This document shows positions 17,005-26,320 of a DNA stretch of 64,000 bases, in pieces; within the stretch, counting starts at the first letter, position 1; every line of letters begins with the position of its first letter. The DNA is from CAZWVI01 sp964637165 (GTDB taxonomy: Bacteria; Planctomycetota; UBA1135). The notes under the pieces were generated by a model. That model did not search any database. It saw only the letters and a list, made by a program, of their open reading frames with translations, and was not told where the DNA came from. Made by a program: the position numbers and the translations under genes. The DNA is taken from assembly GCA_964637165.1 (NCBI GenBank), contig CAZWVI010000014.1, forward strand, positions 1 to 64,000. Direction: 5' to 3'.

Positions 17005-18810
17005 TTACTCTTGGGAAAGTACCGCAAGGAAAGCTTTTTGTGGCACTTCCACATTTCCAATCGATTTCATGCGTTTCTTTCCTTCTTTCTGTTTCTCGAG
17101 TAGCTTGCGCTTACGAGTGATGTCACCACCGTAACACTTCGCGGTAACATTTTTGGACAGGGCGCGAATTGATTCACGCGCGATGATTTTTCCGCCGATT
17201 GCCGCTTGCAGGGCAATTTCAAACTGATGGCGTGGGATTTCTTTGCGTAATTTCTTGAGGATGGCGCGGCCACGACGTTCAGTAGTATCGCGGTGGCAGA
17301 TTAATGACAGTGCGTCTGCTTCAACTCCTGAAACCAAGATCCGTACTTTGGCCAATTGACTGGCAACAAAGCGCGGTTCTTCGTAATTCATGGTTCCGTA
17401 GCCCTTAGTGCCTGATTTAAGTTTGTCGTAGAAATCGAAAATGATTTCGGACAAGGGTAAATCCCAAGTCAGCATCACTCGTGATGCTGACAAATGTTCT
17501 TGGCGTTGAAAAATTCCGCGGCGGTCGGAACACAACTTCATAACTGGTCCAATTGATTCCGTCGGAAGAATCAAGTGGGTGACTACCATTGGTTCGCGCA
17601 ATTCTGAAAATAAAGTCGGGTCTGGAAGTTCACCAGGCGAGTGAATAACCTTGGTGCTACCGTCCATCATTTGCACCTCATAAGGAACAGTAGGGGCGGT
17701 TTGCACGACATCGAGATTTGATTCGCGCTCCAAACGTTCTTGCACAATTTCCATGTGCAGTAGCCCGAGGAAACCACAACGGAAGCCAAAGCCGAGTGCG
17801 TCTGATGATTCAGGCTCGAAAATGATGCTCGAGTCATTTAGCTTTAGGGTTTTTAGCGCAGCCCTTAGGTTTTCAAAGTCACCAGAACTTGTTGGGTAGA
17901 TGCCACACCAAACCATTGGTTGTGGTTCGCGGTAGCCTTGCAAAGCTTCAGCGCGCTCACCTTTGAAAACGGTGACGGTATCGCCAACACGCACATCTTC
18001 GAGTCGTTTGATATTTGAAATCAAGTAACCAGCTTCGCCAGGCCCAAGCGACTTATGGGGAGTCATGTCTGGCATAAACTTCCCAAGTTCCAAAACTTCA
18101 TAGCCTGCGTCGGCACCGAGCATATAAATTTGGTCGCCCTTGGTGATTACGCCATCAATCATTCTCAAGTAGACGACAATTCCACGGTATTCATCAAACT
18201 TTGCGTCGAAAATAAGTGCTCGCAGAGGTTTGTTCTCATCGCCTTCTGGCGCAGGAATTTTTTCAACTACTGCACGGATAATATCTTCAACGCCTTCACC
18301 TGTTTTTGCCGAGCAGTGGTAAGCCGATTCTTTTTCTAAAAGTAAAACATGCTCAAGTTCTTCAGCGATTTCAGCAGGCCGCGCGTGAGGCAAATCAACT
18401 TTGTTAAATACCGGCACCACTTCCATGTTTTGATCCATGGCCAGCATCGCATTGGCTACGGTTTGCGCTTGAATGCCTTGAGCGGCATCGATTAGCAAGA
18501 GTGCGCCCTCACAAGCCTGCAATGATTTTTCAACCTCGTAGGCGAAATCAACGTGGCCTGGAGTATCAATTAAGTTGAGTAAATATTCAACCCCGTCGAC
18601 CTTAGCCTTAAGTGCCACGGCAGCGGCCTTAATGGTGATCCCCCGTTCTTTTTCGAGGTCCATGGAGTCGAGCATTTGCTCACCAGATCTTCGTTTTTCG
18701 ACAGCTCCGGTCATTACCAAAAAACGATCGGCCAAGGTTGATTTACCATGATCGATGTGAGCAATGATCGAAAAGTTGCGGATGCGTTCCGGCGGGAACG
18801 GTTTGGACAT
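17005..18810 (-). CDS. lepA: Elongation factor 4 (LepA)
   Basis: The 601-residue GTPase has A-H-I-D-H-G-K-S (P-loop), D-T-P-G-H-V-D-F and N-K-V-D-L-P, then the EF-G-like domains. The LepA-specific C-terminal domain ends with K-C-Y-G-G-D-I-T-R-K-R-K and a Lys-rich tail. It acts on ribosomes, promoting back-translocation or helping initiation under stress. The length is exactly that of the family. It lies 5 bases after rdgB and just before lepB, an arrangement common in bacteria. Confidence 0.98.
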   Translation of the reverse strand: MSKPFPPERIRNFSIIAHIDHGKSTLADRFLVMTGAVEKRRSGEQMLDSMDLEKERGITIKAAAVALKAKVDGVEYLLNLIDTPGHVDFAYEVEKSLQACEGALLLIDAAQGIQAQTVANAMLAMDQNMEVVPVFNKVDLPHARPAEIAEELEHVLLLEKESAYHCSAKTGEGVEDIIRAVVEKIPAPEGDENKPLRALIFDAKFDEYRGIVVYLRMIDGVITKGDQIYMLGADAGYEVLELGKFMPDMTPHKSLGPGEAGYLISNIKRLEDVRVGDTVTVFKGERAEALQGYREPQPMVWCGIYPTSSGDFENLRAALKTLKLNDSSIIFEPESSDALGFGFRCGFLGLLHMEIVQERLERESNLDVVQTAPTVPYEVQMMDGSTKVIHSPGELPDPTLFSELREPMVVTHLILPTESIGPVMKLCSDRRGIFQRQEHLSASRVMLTWDLPLSEIIFDFYDKLKSGTKGYGTMNYEEPRFVASQLAKVRILVSGVEADALSLICHRDTTERRGRAILKKLRKEIPRHQFEIALQAAIGGKIIARESIRALSKNVTAKCYGGDITRKRKLLEKQKEGKKRMKSIGNVEVPQKAFLAVLSQE

Positions 18811-18814
18811 CGAT

Positions 18815-19456
18815 TCAGGAGGGGAGTACTTGGGCTAACACCTGTCGCACTTTGGCGATGGCCACGCCGCGGTGACTAACGGCGGCCTTTTCAGGTGATG
18901 AAAGGTGGGCGAAGGTACGCCCGGATTCCTCATGATAAAAGAGCGGGTCATAACCGAAACCGTCAGAGCCGTCAGCTTCCTCGGTTATTCGGCCAGCAAC
19001 GGAACCATCAACTGCAAATAACAATTCGTCACCCTTGGCAACTGCAATGGTGCACCAAAACGAAGCGCCACGTAAGTCGGGTGACAAACCTGCCAGCTTC
19101 TTCAGCAGCAGGGTGTTGTTGGCCGCATCGCGAATTTCGCGTGGCTCATTTTCTGAAAGACCGGCAAAGCGTGCCGAAAAAACTCCAGGTGCGCCATCGA
19201 GAGCATCAACACATAGGCCAGAATCGTCTGCCATAGCCCACACGTCTTCGCCGATTTGTTCGGCCGCGGCTTGGGCCGCGGAAAAAGCTTTCTTGATTGC
19301 GTTATCAAGAAAATTATCTTTATCTTCGTCAACCTCGGGAAGACCGTTGGGTAAATCTTTTGGAGATAGAATTTCGACTGGCAAGTCTGCGCACATTGCC
19401 CGAAGTTCGGCCAACTTCTTGGAATTTCCAGAGGCTAGGAGGAGGCGTTGTTGCAT
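18815..19456 (-). CDS. rdgB: dITP/XTP pyrophosphatase RdgB
   Basis: The 213-residue protein starts L-L-L-A-S-G-N-S-K-K-L-A-E-L and contains A-D-D-S-G-L-C-V-D-A-L, P-G-V-F-S-A-R-F-A-G and F-G-Y-D-P-L-F, followed by S-H-R-G-x-A. These are the hallmarks of Ham1/RdgB. It removes non-canonical purine nucleotides such as dITP and XTP. It sits two bases after the metallophosphoesterase gene and four bases before lepA in the same direction. Confidence 0.96.
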   Translation of the reverse strand: MQQRLLLASGNSKKLAELRAMCADLPVEILSPKDLPNGLPEVDEDKDNFLDNAIKKAFSAAQAAAEQIGEDVWAMADDSGLCVDALDGAPGVFSARFAGLSENEPREIRDAANNTLLLKKLAGLSPDLRGASFWCTIAVAKGDELLFAVDGSVAGRITEEADGSDGFGYDPLFYHEESGRTFAHLSSPEKAAVSHRGVAIAKVRQVLAQVLPS

Positions 19457-19458
19457 GA

Positions 19459-20673
19459 TTAATCAAGCGGCCACCACGAAATGTTGTCGGGAGGAGTGAG
19501 CCCCCAACCATGCGCGTCAGCTGGCATATTTAATTGCGCCCACGAAAAGTCCGGACTTTGTTGCGCGCGGAATTCGCCCAGCAATATTCGCGCACTATCT
19601 CCATTTGCGCCAAGTCCCTCACCGGCAATGATAGTGTGCAAGCCTTGATCGGAAAAATCAAAGGAGTGGTGAATGTGACCACAAAGCCAGGCGTTTACTC
19701 CCAGCTCCTTGGCTTTAGCGCGCAACCAATTGGCTTCGCCAGAACGATTGAGCGCGTGCGCTCCTTTTTCTTTGCGTTGACCAAGCATTACTCGCGGATC
19801 AAGTAGTGGCTTGTGGGTGTAGACAATTACTTGCTCTCGCTGTTCTTTTGGAAGTTCCTCAAACCATTCAAGCAAATCTCCGCGCTCACCGCCCCATGCT
19901 GGCACTGTATCAGCAGCAGTATCCAAACTTAAAAACCATAATCCATTTAAGTTGAAGGCACTGTTGAGTGGCGCAAAGTGCTCCATGAAAAATTTGAAGC
20001 GGTAACGATGACCACCATGGAAATCGTGATTGCCGACTGCCGTGTAGATTGGAATTGGTGATTGATTCCAAATCTTCGCACCCGAATCAAAGTCGGCATC
20101 AATGTAGGCAATATCTCCCAAGTGCAAAATAAACTGTGCGCCTAAGTCAGCGGCGCGCTTGAAGCACCAGGCCATTTCACCGCGCCCACCGCCATCTCCG
20201 ATGACCGCAAACTTGGTGGTAATTGACTTCGGCATTTTTACTGCAACAGCACAATTTTGGTTTGCACCTAAAGTGAATTTTAAACGTAGTTCCAATCCAA
20301 CTCGACTAGCCGTAACTCCGTTGGCAAGTTGCAAATCACTTTGCGGGTGAATGTTTTCAATAACGACTTCACCTGTCCAACCGGTGCTTTCGGCGACAAA
20401 CAAAAAATCCGGCTCTGGGCCGAACGCGCGATAAACAAAGTGCTTGCCGGTGTCTTTCCGCAAAAAAGCTTGATTTGCGTTTACCTTCAGATTGCCGCTT
20501 TGGTTGCTGAATTCGGTACTTTGTGGGTGTGGAGTCGGGTCATATTGCAGCGGTGGATAGCGCAATCCTTGCCACAAGCCGTTGGCCAATAGGAGCAATA
20601 AAAAAATCCCTAGTACGCGTGCCCAACGCCTTTTCCTAGGACGTTTGCTTTGCTCGGCTAGAGCTTCATTCAA
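19459..20673 (-). CDS. Membrane-anchored metallophosphoesterase
   Basis: This 404-residue protein has a basic N-terminus, then one transmembrane helix (about 19-37) that would anchor it with the catalytic domain outside. A beta-rich region (40-150) resembles the fibronectin-like N-domain of purple acid phosphatases. The calcineurin-like domain has H-L-G-D-I-A-Y, V-G-N-H-D-F, Y-T-H-K-P-L and C-G-H-I-H-H-S. It overlaps the rph stop by four bases. The substrate is unknown; a periplasmic phosphomonoesterase or diesterase is likely. Confidence 0.85.
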   Translation of the reverse strand: MNEALAEQSKRPRKRRWARVLGIFLLLLLANGLWQGLRYPPLQYDPTPHPQSTEFSNQSGNLKVNANQAFLRKDTGKHFVYRAFGPEPDFLFVAESTGWTGEVVIENIHPQSDLQLANGVTASRVGLELRLKFTLGANQNCAVAVKMPKSITTKFAVIGDGGGRGEMAWCFKRAADLGAQFILHLGDIAYIDADFDSGAKIWNQSPIPIYTAVGNHDFHGGHRYRFKFFMEHFAPLNSAFNLNGLWFLSLDTAADTVPAWGGERGDLLEWFEELPKEQREQVIVYTHKPLLDPRVMLGQRKEKGAHALNRSGEANWLRAKAKELGVNAWLCGHIHHSFDFSDQGLHTIIAGEGLGANGDSARILLGEFRAQQSPDFSWAQLNMPADAHGWGLTPPDNISWWPLD

Positions 20674-21395
20674 ACGTTCACTCCATCTTCGACAGCAAGT
20701 TTTTGCTGAACACTTAATTCTTTAACACCGGCAACACCAAGATCAATTAGGCGGTCAAGAACCTCTCTTTCAAATGGCTCCCCTTCGGCTGTTCCTTGAA
20801 CCTCGATAATTTTGCCGGAGGCAGTTGCAATCACGTTCATGTCAACATCGGCCTCGTAGTCTTCGCCGTAATCTAAGTCCAAAACTTCACAACCGGCGAC
20901 AACTCCAACTGAAACTGCGGCCAACCATTCGCGCAAGGGCCAGTGACGTAATTGTCCGCGACCTTGCAAAGTTTGTAGAGCATCGTAAAGCGCAACCGCG
21001 GCCCCAGTAATACTGGCACACCGCGTTCCGCCATCGGCTTGAATTACATCGCAATCTACGTGTAATGAAAAATCTGGGAATGCCGAAAGATCGACCACCG
21101 CCCGTAAAGCGCGGCCGATTAGTCGTTGGATTTCAATCGAACGGCCGTCGCGTTTTTGAAACTCGCGCGCCTTGCGGCCCTCGACAGAACCCGGCAGCAT
21201 TGAATACTCTGCCGTTAGCCACCCTTGGCCTTTAGATTTTTGAAAGTGTGGAACTTTGGTGATGGCACTAACCGTGCACAGAACTCGAGTGCGACCACAT
21301 TCAATTAACACCGAACCTTCAGCGTTGTCGGTGAAATTGCGGGTGATGCGAAGTTCGCGTAAAGCGTCGTCGGTACGTCCGTTTAGTCGTTGCAT
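20670..21395 (-). CDS. rph: Ribonuclease PH
   Basis: The 241-residue protein has the family start R-L-N-G-R-T-D-D-A-L-R. It continues with G-Q-G-W-L-T-A-E-Y-S-M-L-P, R-K-A-R-E-F-Q-K-R-D-G-R-S-I-E-I-Q-R-L-I-G-R (phosphate and RNA binding) and D-x-D-V-I-Q-A-D-G-G-T-R. It trims tRNA 3' ends by phosphorolysis. Its first 13 bases overlap the end of birA. Length and motifs are standard. Confidence 0.97.
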   Translation of the reverse strand: MQRLNGRTDDALRELRITRNFTDNAEGSVLIECGRTRVLCTVSAITKVPHFQKSKGQGWLTAEYSMLPGSVEGRKAREFQKRDGRSIEIQRLIGRALRAVVDLSAFPDFSLHVDCDVIQADGGTRCASITGAAVALYDALQTLQGRGQLRHWPLREWLAAVSVGVVAGCEVLDLDYGEDYEADVDMNVIATASGKIIEVQGTAEGEPFEREVLDRLIDLGVAGVKELSVQQKLAVEDGVNV

Positions 21396-22177
21396 GGTTT
21401 TGGTAATTTGGCGATGCTTGGCAGCATCCCGAGGGGGAATTGTCGGGGATTTGAATTACCCCACTTAAGGCCATCGCGAATCGAGAATTCTACCAGTCTT
21501 CCGCTAGGCATGGTGGCATCATCTGGGGCATAAACCCCGTTTGGTGCCCATTGCCGCAAGCGACCTAAGAATTCATTTTCGAGAGCGCTGGCACCAACCA
21601 AAATATGGGCCCGCCAACGTTTTTCAAGCTCCCAAAGAAAGCGCACCATGAATGCTTCTCGACTGATTGCGCAATTGTTGGCGGCGACTTTACAAGTGGC
21701 ATAGTCGGCTATGTCCTTTGGTGGGGCGGTGTTTAGATTTACTCCGATTCCAATCAGTAAATCTTTCCCGTCGGCCGGCATTTCTGAGAGCAAACCCGAA
21801 ACCTTTGCCAATCCCTGAGTCGGCGTGTGAAGCAACACATCATTCGGCCACTTCAAGGCGCTTGCTTGTTTTGAAAAATGTTCGCATGTGGCAGCTAAGG
21901 CGCAAGCACATAAAAGACCTCCGGCTAATGCCGGCTCCGGAGGCTCGACACGTAAAGTGAAACTGAGATTTTCATTAGGTGGTCCACTCCACCAATCACG
22001 TGCTTTACGCCCACGTCCTGATTCTTGCTCTAAGGCAATTACTAAATCAGGTGGGTGGTCCTCCTTGGACACACTCTTCAAATAATCCGAAGTGCTAGTG
22101 CATTTATCTAACACCAATATTTGCCGAGCGAAATAGCGTCGCGCCGGCAAGGCACGCATGATGCGCGCTCTATCCAC
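21383..22177 (-). CDS. birA: Biotin--[acetyl-CoA-carboxylase] ligase
   Basis: This 264-residue protein lacks the N-terminal DNA-binding domain (class I BirA), so it should act only as an enzyme. Motifs are S-T-S (near residue 30), G-R-G-R-K-A-R-D-W (biotinyl-AMP loop), L-K-W-P-N-D-V-L, K-V-S-G-L-L-S-E and G-I-G-V-N-L-N. It attaches biotin to BCCP. Translation may start at the GTG at 22177, which shares its G with the sigma factor stop, or at the ATG at 22159; neither has a clear ribosome binding site. Confidence 0.93.
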   Translation of the reverse strand: MDRARIMRALPARRYFARQILVLDKCTSTSDYLKSVSKEDHPPDLVIALEQESGRGRKARDWWSGPPNENLSFTLRVEPPEPALAGGLLCACALAATCEHFSKQASALKWPNDVLLHTPTQGLAKVSGLLSEMPADGKDLLIGIGVNLNTAPPKDIADYATCKVAANNCAISREAFMVRFLWELEKRWRAHILVGASALENEFLGRLRQWAPNGVYAPDDATMPSGRLVEFSIRDGLKWGNSNPRQFPLGMLPSIAKLPKPCND

Positions 22178-22992
22178 TATGCCGCAGGTGGCTCAAGCCG
22201 TTCGCGGAGGCGTTTCAACACGTTGGAGTGAATTTGGCAAACTCGTGATTCGGTAATGCCAAGTCGTTCGCCAATCTCGCGCAAAGTAAGTCCATCTTGG
22301 TAATAACCTTGCAAGATGGATTTTTCTTTGTCGCCCAAGTTCTTAACCATAGCTCGCCAGCGGTCATCAGCTTGAACTTTCTCCGCGGGGTCGCTTGAGG
22401 TCGCTTCACCAATTGTGTCGATGCCAATTACCACATCACCGGCACCAGTAGGGTCAGACTTGCGGTCGCTAACATTTAGAATCGATCGTGGTGTTGCCTT
22501 TTTAATGGCAACGTTCAAATCTGATTCATCAACTTCAAGCGCTTTGGAAAGTTCGGCGTCGGTTGGTTCGCAACCGTAACGAGTAATCCAGGCTTGGCGA
22601 GCACGGTCTAGCTTAGTTGCACGTTGGCGAACTAAACGCGGAACCCAATCTTGGGAACGGAGCGCGTCAAGAATTGCTCCGCGAATTCTGGTTGAGCAAT
22701 ACGTTTTAAATTTAATATTGCGGCTAGGATCGAATTTGTCGATGGCATCCATTAAGCCGAAGGTGCCTTCCTGAGCTAAATCGTCAGAGTCAACAGACTT
22801 TGGCAATTTTGCACACATGCGTTCGGCAATAAACCGCACCAAGCGGGTATGTTTTTCGACGATGAGGTTTTTCCACTTCTGGTCCTTAGTTTCCAGATAG
22901 CGCACGCACAATTCTTCCGTGCTTAGCTCCTGCTCAGGCTTGTTCGAAGGGTCGGGCTCAACACTCATCACACTAGATGATAGGGTGGTCAT
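22177..22992 (-). CDS. RNA polymerase sigma factor, FliA/WhiG type (sigma-28)
   Basis: The 271-residue sigma-70 family protein has region 2 (D-S-D-D-L-A-Q-E-G-T-F-G-L, then F-K-T-Y-C-S-T-R-I-R-G-A-I-L-D-A-L-R). The D-W-V-P-R stretch is typical of FliA/WhiG. Region 3 follows, then a region 4 helix-turn-helix (L-T-L-R-E-I-G-E-R-L-G-I-T-E-S-R-V-C-Q). Such factors drive flagellar or developmental genes. No flagellar gene is present in the window; it lies between apt and birA in a housekeeping run. Which genes it controls cannot be said. Confidence 0.92.
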   Translation of the reverse strand: MTTLSSSVMSVEPDPSNKPEQELSTEELCVRYLETKDQKWKNLIVEKHTRLVRFIAERMCAKLPKSVDSDDLAQEGTFGLMDAIDKFDPSRNIKFKTYCSTRIRGAILDALRSQDWVPRLVRQRATKLDRARQAWITRYGCEPTDAELSKALEVDESDLNVAIKKATPRSILNVSDRKSDPTGAGDVVIGIDTIGEATSSDPAEKVQADDRWRAMVKNLGDKEKSILQGYYQDGLTLREIGERLGITESRVCQIHSNVLKRLRERLEPPAA

Positions 22993-23001
22993 GCAAAAAA
23001 A

Positions 23002-23535
23002 TTAAACGTGGACGAGGCTAATCACGTCCATGCCGTGTAGTTTGTCGCGTCCAGCCAGAAAATCCAGCTCAACCGCAAAGACTGCGGCCACAACTTCAGT
23101 GCCGAGGCGTCGCACTAGATTGACCGAAGCCGAAGCGGTTCCACCCGTGGCGAGTAGGTCGTCAACCAAAACAACGCGGTCGCCGGGGCCGGCCGCATCG
23201 GTGTGAACTTCCAAAGTATTTGATCCGTATTCGAGATCATAGGATTCCTCGATGGTTTGCCAGGGGAGTTTGCCAGGTTTGCGCAAGGGAATGAGCGATG
23301 CTTCGAGTCGCTCAGCCATCGGTGCGCCGAAGAGAAAGCCGCGCGATTCGATCGCTGCAATATGGGTCGGCCGCAAGTGGCGAACGCGGTCAGTTAGTTG
23401 GTCAACCGCCGCTTTGAAGGCGATTGGCGATGTAAGCATGGGGGTGATGTCCTTGAACACGATTCCTGGTTTAGGGAAATCGGGAACATCACGTAGGTAG
23501 TCGGCAAGATTGATTTGTTCGGTCACGGATTCCAT
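23002..23535 (-). CDS. apt: Adenine phosphoribosyltransferase
   Basis: The 177-residue protein has the Apt landmarks D-F-P-K-P-G-I-V-F-K-D-I-T-P, E-S-R-G-F-L-F-G, R-K-P-G-K-L-P and the PRPP site V-L-V-D-D-L-L-A-T-G-G-T-A. It salvages adenine to AMP. Its start shares one base with the argS stop (TAATG), which implies translational coupling to argS. Confidence 0.97.
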   Translation of the reverse strand: MESVTEQINLADYLRDVPDFPKPGIVFKDITPMLTSPIAFKAAVDQLTDRVRHLRPTHIAAIESRGFLFGAPMAERLEASLIPLRKPGKLPWQTIEESYDLEYGSNTLEVHTDAAGPGDRVVLVDDLLATGGTASASVNLVRRLGTEVVAAVFAVELDFLAGRDKLHGMDVISLVHV

Positions 23536-25238
23536 TACATTTCGTTAGGAGTTGGGACGCCCAGAATAGCAAGGCCATCGGCGAGAATGCGGCGCAGCAT
23601 GTCAATTGCATAAAGGCGCGCACTTTCAGTTGCTTCGCCAGAGCCAAGGACGCGTTTGTCTTTGTAGAAGAAATTTCCAGCAGCGCCAAGTTTTAGTAAG
23701 TAGGTTGCCAACACCATTGGTTCACGCTTCTCCCAAGCTTCACGTAAGGCCAACGGGTAGCGGCCAAGCGCAATTAATAGTTCGGGGCTGTCAGCCAATT
23801 CCTTGGAATCGATTTGCTTATAGTTCGGTGTTGGACGGTCAGCCTTGCGTAAAATCGCACAGCAACGCGCGTGAGTGTATTGCAAGTAAGGACCGGTGTC
23901 GCCCTCGAATGAAAGAACTTCTTTCCAATCGAAAATCACATCTTTTTGCCGCTGATGTTTTAAGTCGTGGAAAATAACCGCACCAACACCAACCATTTCG
24001 GCAGTATCTTGCTTATTTGCCAGGTCGGGATTTTTTTCTTCGATTACTTCGAGGGCTAATTCGACGGCGCGATCTAATACATCTTCAAGAGTTAGAACGC
24101 GTCCTTGGCGAGTGGAGAGTTTTCCTTCGCCTAGACGAATCATTCCAAACGGAATGTGCTCCATGCGCTCGGCCCAATCGCAACCCCCTTTTTTAAGGAC
24201 GGTGCTGAACTGGTTGAAGTGCAATGTTTGTTCGCCACCGAATACATACAACATGCGTTCGAATTCGAATTCGCTCCAGCGTGAACGGGCGGCGGCTAAA
24301 TCACGCGTCGCATATAAAGTTGTTCCGTGTGAAGTTTTTACTAAGCATGGAGTTTTTATTCCATGGTCGTCAAGCTTGATTAATGTAGCGCCCTCATCTT
24401 CTTCAGTGATGCCACATTCTTCAAGCCAGTTTAGAGTTTCGTCAAGCTTGTCCTCGTACCAAGATTCACCGCGAACAAAATCAAAGTCGCAACCGAGTCG
24501 CGTGAAAGTGCGGTTGAATTCACTTAAGGAGAGTTCGGTAAATGTTTTCCAAGTCGCACGAGTTTGATTGTCGTCGCCAGATTCTAACTCTTTAAATGCA
24601 ACTTTAGCTTCCTGACCTAAGGTCTCGTCTTCTTTTTCGAGTTGGTGATAGCGCACGTAAAGGTCGAGCAAGTGTTTGATTGGCGCATTTTTTAATTGCT
24701 CTTCATCTCCCCAACGTTGCCAAGCGGCGACCAGTTTTCCGAATTGTGAGCCCCAATCTCCAAGGTGATTGATGCGCACAACGTCGTGGCCAAGTTTGCT
24801 GGCCAAACGTCCCAAACAAGCTCCAATCGCCGTGGAGCGCAAGTGGCCAACGTGCATTGGCTTGGCGATATTGGGCGAACTGTATTCGACCACGACCCGA
24901 CCACTTAGTTGGCCGTCGGCATAATTCTTTGATTCGCAATCGCGACTTATTCTTTCGGCAAGAATGTCGCGGCTAATTGTGAAGTTTAAAAATGGCCCCG
25001 CGGCATTCGCGCTAGTGTTCTCAATAACTAATTCAGTTGCTAAAAAGTTTGCCAATTCGGCAGGGTTCTTACCAGCGTCCTTGGCAAATCGAAAACATGG
25101 CAAGGCGAAGTCGCCAAGCTTCTCATCGCGTGGCCGCTCTAGTTTGAAGTCCTCAACATTTTTATTTAAAGAATCTGCCAGGGCTTGGCGGATTTGCAAA
25201 TCGAAATAGTCAAGTCCGTAAAGAGGGGAATTATTCAT
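23535..25238 (-). CDS. argS: Arginyl-tRNA synthetase
   Basis: The 567-residue class I synthetase starts at the ATG at 25238; the frame continues upstream but overlaps the HD gene. The N-terminal Add1 domain is followed by S-S-P-N-I-A-K-P-M-H-V-G-H-L-R-S-T (HIGH region) and V-R-I-N-H-L-G-D-W-G-S-Q-F-G. The KMSKS equivalent reads K-L-S-T-R-Q-G. The DALR anticodon domain ends the protein (A-R-C-C-A-I-L-R-K ... P-L-A-L-R-E-A). It charges tRNA-Arg. It overlaps the HD gene by 8 bases and apt by one. Confidence 0.97.
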   Translation of the reverse strand: MNNSPLYGLDYFDLQIRQALADSLNKNVEDFKLERPRDEKLGDFALPCFRFAKDAGKNPAELANFLATELVIENTSANAAGPFLNFTISRDILAERISRDCESKNYADGQLSGRVVVEYSSPNIAKPMHVGHLRSTAIGACLGRLASKLGHDVVRINHLGDWGSQFGKLVAAWQRWGDEEQLKNAPIKHLLDLYVRYHQLEKEDETLGQEAKVAFKELESGDDNQTRATWKTFTELSLSEFNRTFTRLGCDFDFVRGESWYEDKLDETLNWLEECGITEEDEGATLIKLDDHGIKTPCLVKTSHGTTLYATRDLAAARSRWSEFEFERMLYVFGGEQTLHFNQFSTVLKKGGCDWAERMEHIPFGMIRLGEGKLSTRQGRVLTLEDVLDRAVELALEVIEEKNPDLANKQDTAEMVGVGAVIFHDLKHQRQKDVIFDWKEVLSFEGDTGPYLQYTHARCCAILRKADRPTPNYKQIDSKELADSPELLIALGRYPLALREAWEKREPMVLATYLLKLGAAGNFFYKDKRVLGSGEATESARLYAIDMLRRILADGLAILGVPTPNEM

Positions 25239-25839
25239 GCAAAGTATTTCCAAACAAATCACTAAGGACGCTAAACACTGGTTGGTCGAGATGCTGCTCG
25301 ATGTGTTGCGCATGTTGCTGCGCAAGTTCCGCGGCACGCCGCATCCAGGTGGAATCGCCGTAACGCTTAATTAATTCATCGTGGCGGTCGTTAATCGGCA
25401 CGATTGTGGTGTGGGCGACTGAGGAGTCGGCAATTGAGACAATGCTGTCCGCCAAAGACCAATCAAATTCACCGAGTTCTGCGAAAACCTTTTCTACAAA
25501 ATCGTCTTTAACAAAATCAGCAGCGAGAACTTCGTTGCGAGTGCGCCCTTTAATCCAATGAGTTAGGCATCCGCGCGCAGCTGCATGGTGGCCGAGTTCG
25601 CGCAACATTACGTAGCCACTCCAGCCATGAAGTGGCCCGTGAGTTTTGCAACGGCCGATGTCGTGTAATAAAGCTTGCGATTCGATTAACTCGCAATCGA
25701 GATTGAACTCGGGATTGGCCTCGGTTAGGGCTTGGCAAAGGCGGGCCGCAACTCGGCCAGCCTGTTGGCAATGGCGTGGCCAAGACTCGCCGCTTGGGGC
25801 GTATTCTGCGAGAATTTCGCGGGCTTTTGTCGGTTTCAC
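25231..25839 (-). CDS. HD-domain phosphohydrolase-like protein
   Basis: This 202-residue protein has an H-x(n)-L-L-H-D-I-G-R signature (His and Asp metal ligands) near residues 58-63, with an upstream H-C-Q-Q-A-G-R-V-A helix and a later L-A-D-S-I-V-S-I-A-D-S, the usual third and fourth HD elements. Members hydrolyse nucleotides or phosphoester metabolites. Translation starts at a GTG whose last bases overlap the stop of the Nudix gene (GTGA). Its place beside argS and a Nudix hydrolase suggests nucleotide or tRNA-linked metabolism, without proof. Confidence 0.8.
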   Translation of the reverse strand: MKPTKAREILAEYAPSGESWPRHCQQAGRVAARLCQALTEANPEFNLDCELIESQALLHDIGRCKTHGPLHGWSGYVMLRELGHHAAARGCLTHWIKGRTRNEVLAADFVKDDFVEKVFAELGEFDWSLADSIVSIADSSVAHTTIVPINDRHDELIKRYGDSTWMRRAAELAQQHAQHIEQHLDQPVFSVLSDLFGNTLHE

Positions 25840-26240
25840 AGCGAGCAGATTCTACTTGCCGCGCGGACCAAAGTGCGCCGCAGTTCTTGTTCAACTAACA
25901 GTTCAAGAGCTTGGGCCGTGGAGCACCATTGGAATTTGTCATGTTCACCGGAAATGCTTGGCTCTTCCGTGCAGCTTATGTTCGTTAAGTACATTACGAC
26001 TCGCTTATAAGAACGTCCGTGCGGTTGATAAATTGAACTATCGGCAAAATTTTCGCAAAGCTGCTCGGAAGTGAAAGTCAATTTAGTTTCCTCGAATAGT
26101 TCGCGCAGGGCGCAGGCAATTAAATTTTCGTCTTGGTCCAAGTGACCTTTGGCAAAGCCCCAGCTCTGGTGTAACGAATTACGCAGCAACAGGAATTCAG
26201 GCGATTTGGCGTTGCGCCACACGACTACCCCAGATGCCAT
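25836..26240 (-). CDS. Nudix hydrolase, diadenosine-tetraphosphatase-like
   Basis: The protein is 134 residues from the ATG at 26240; the frame could also start at 26303, where a GAGAG lies upstream. The Nudix box is complete: G-H-L-D-Q-D-E-N-L-I-A-C-A-L-R-E-L-F-E-E-T. The pattern A-S-G-V-V-V-W ... W-G-F-A-K-G-H is typical of Ap4A-type hydrolases that destroy alarmone-like dinucleotides made by aminoacyl-tRNA synthetases, which fits the nearby argS. It is divergent from pyrK with a short shared promoter region. Confidence 0.85.
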   Translation of the reverse strand: MASGVVVWRNAKSPEFLLLRNSLHQSWGFAKGHLDQDENLIACALRELFEETKLTFTSEQLCENFADSSIYQPHGRSYKRVVMYLTNISCTEEPSISGEHDKFQWCSTAQALELLVEQELRRTLVRAASRICSL

Positions 26241-26320
26241 AATTGGATCTTCTGGGCTTCCAACACAAATGCGTCGCTTGGGATGATGTGATTTCACCAA
26301 CATATCTTAAACTCTCTGCA

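Noticed and set aside
19035..19499. Long open frame antisense to rdgB
   Set aside because: It lies wholly over rdgB and the end of the phosphoesterase gene and shows no domain or signal.
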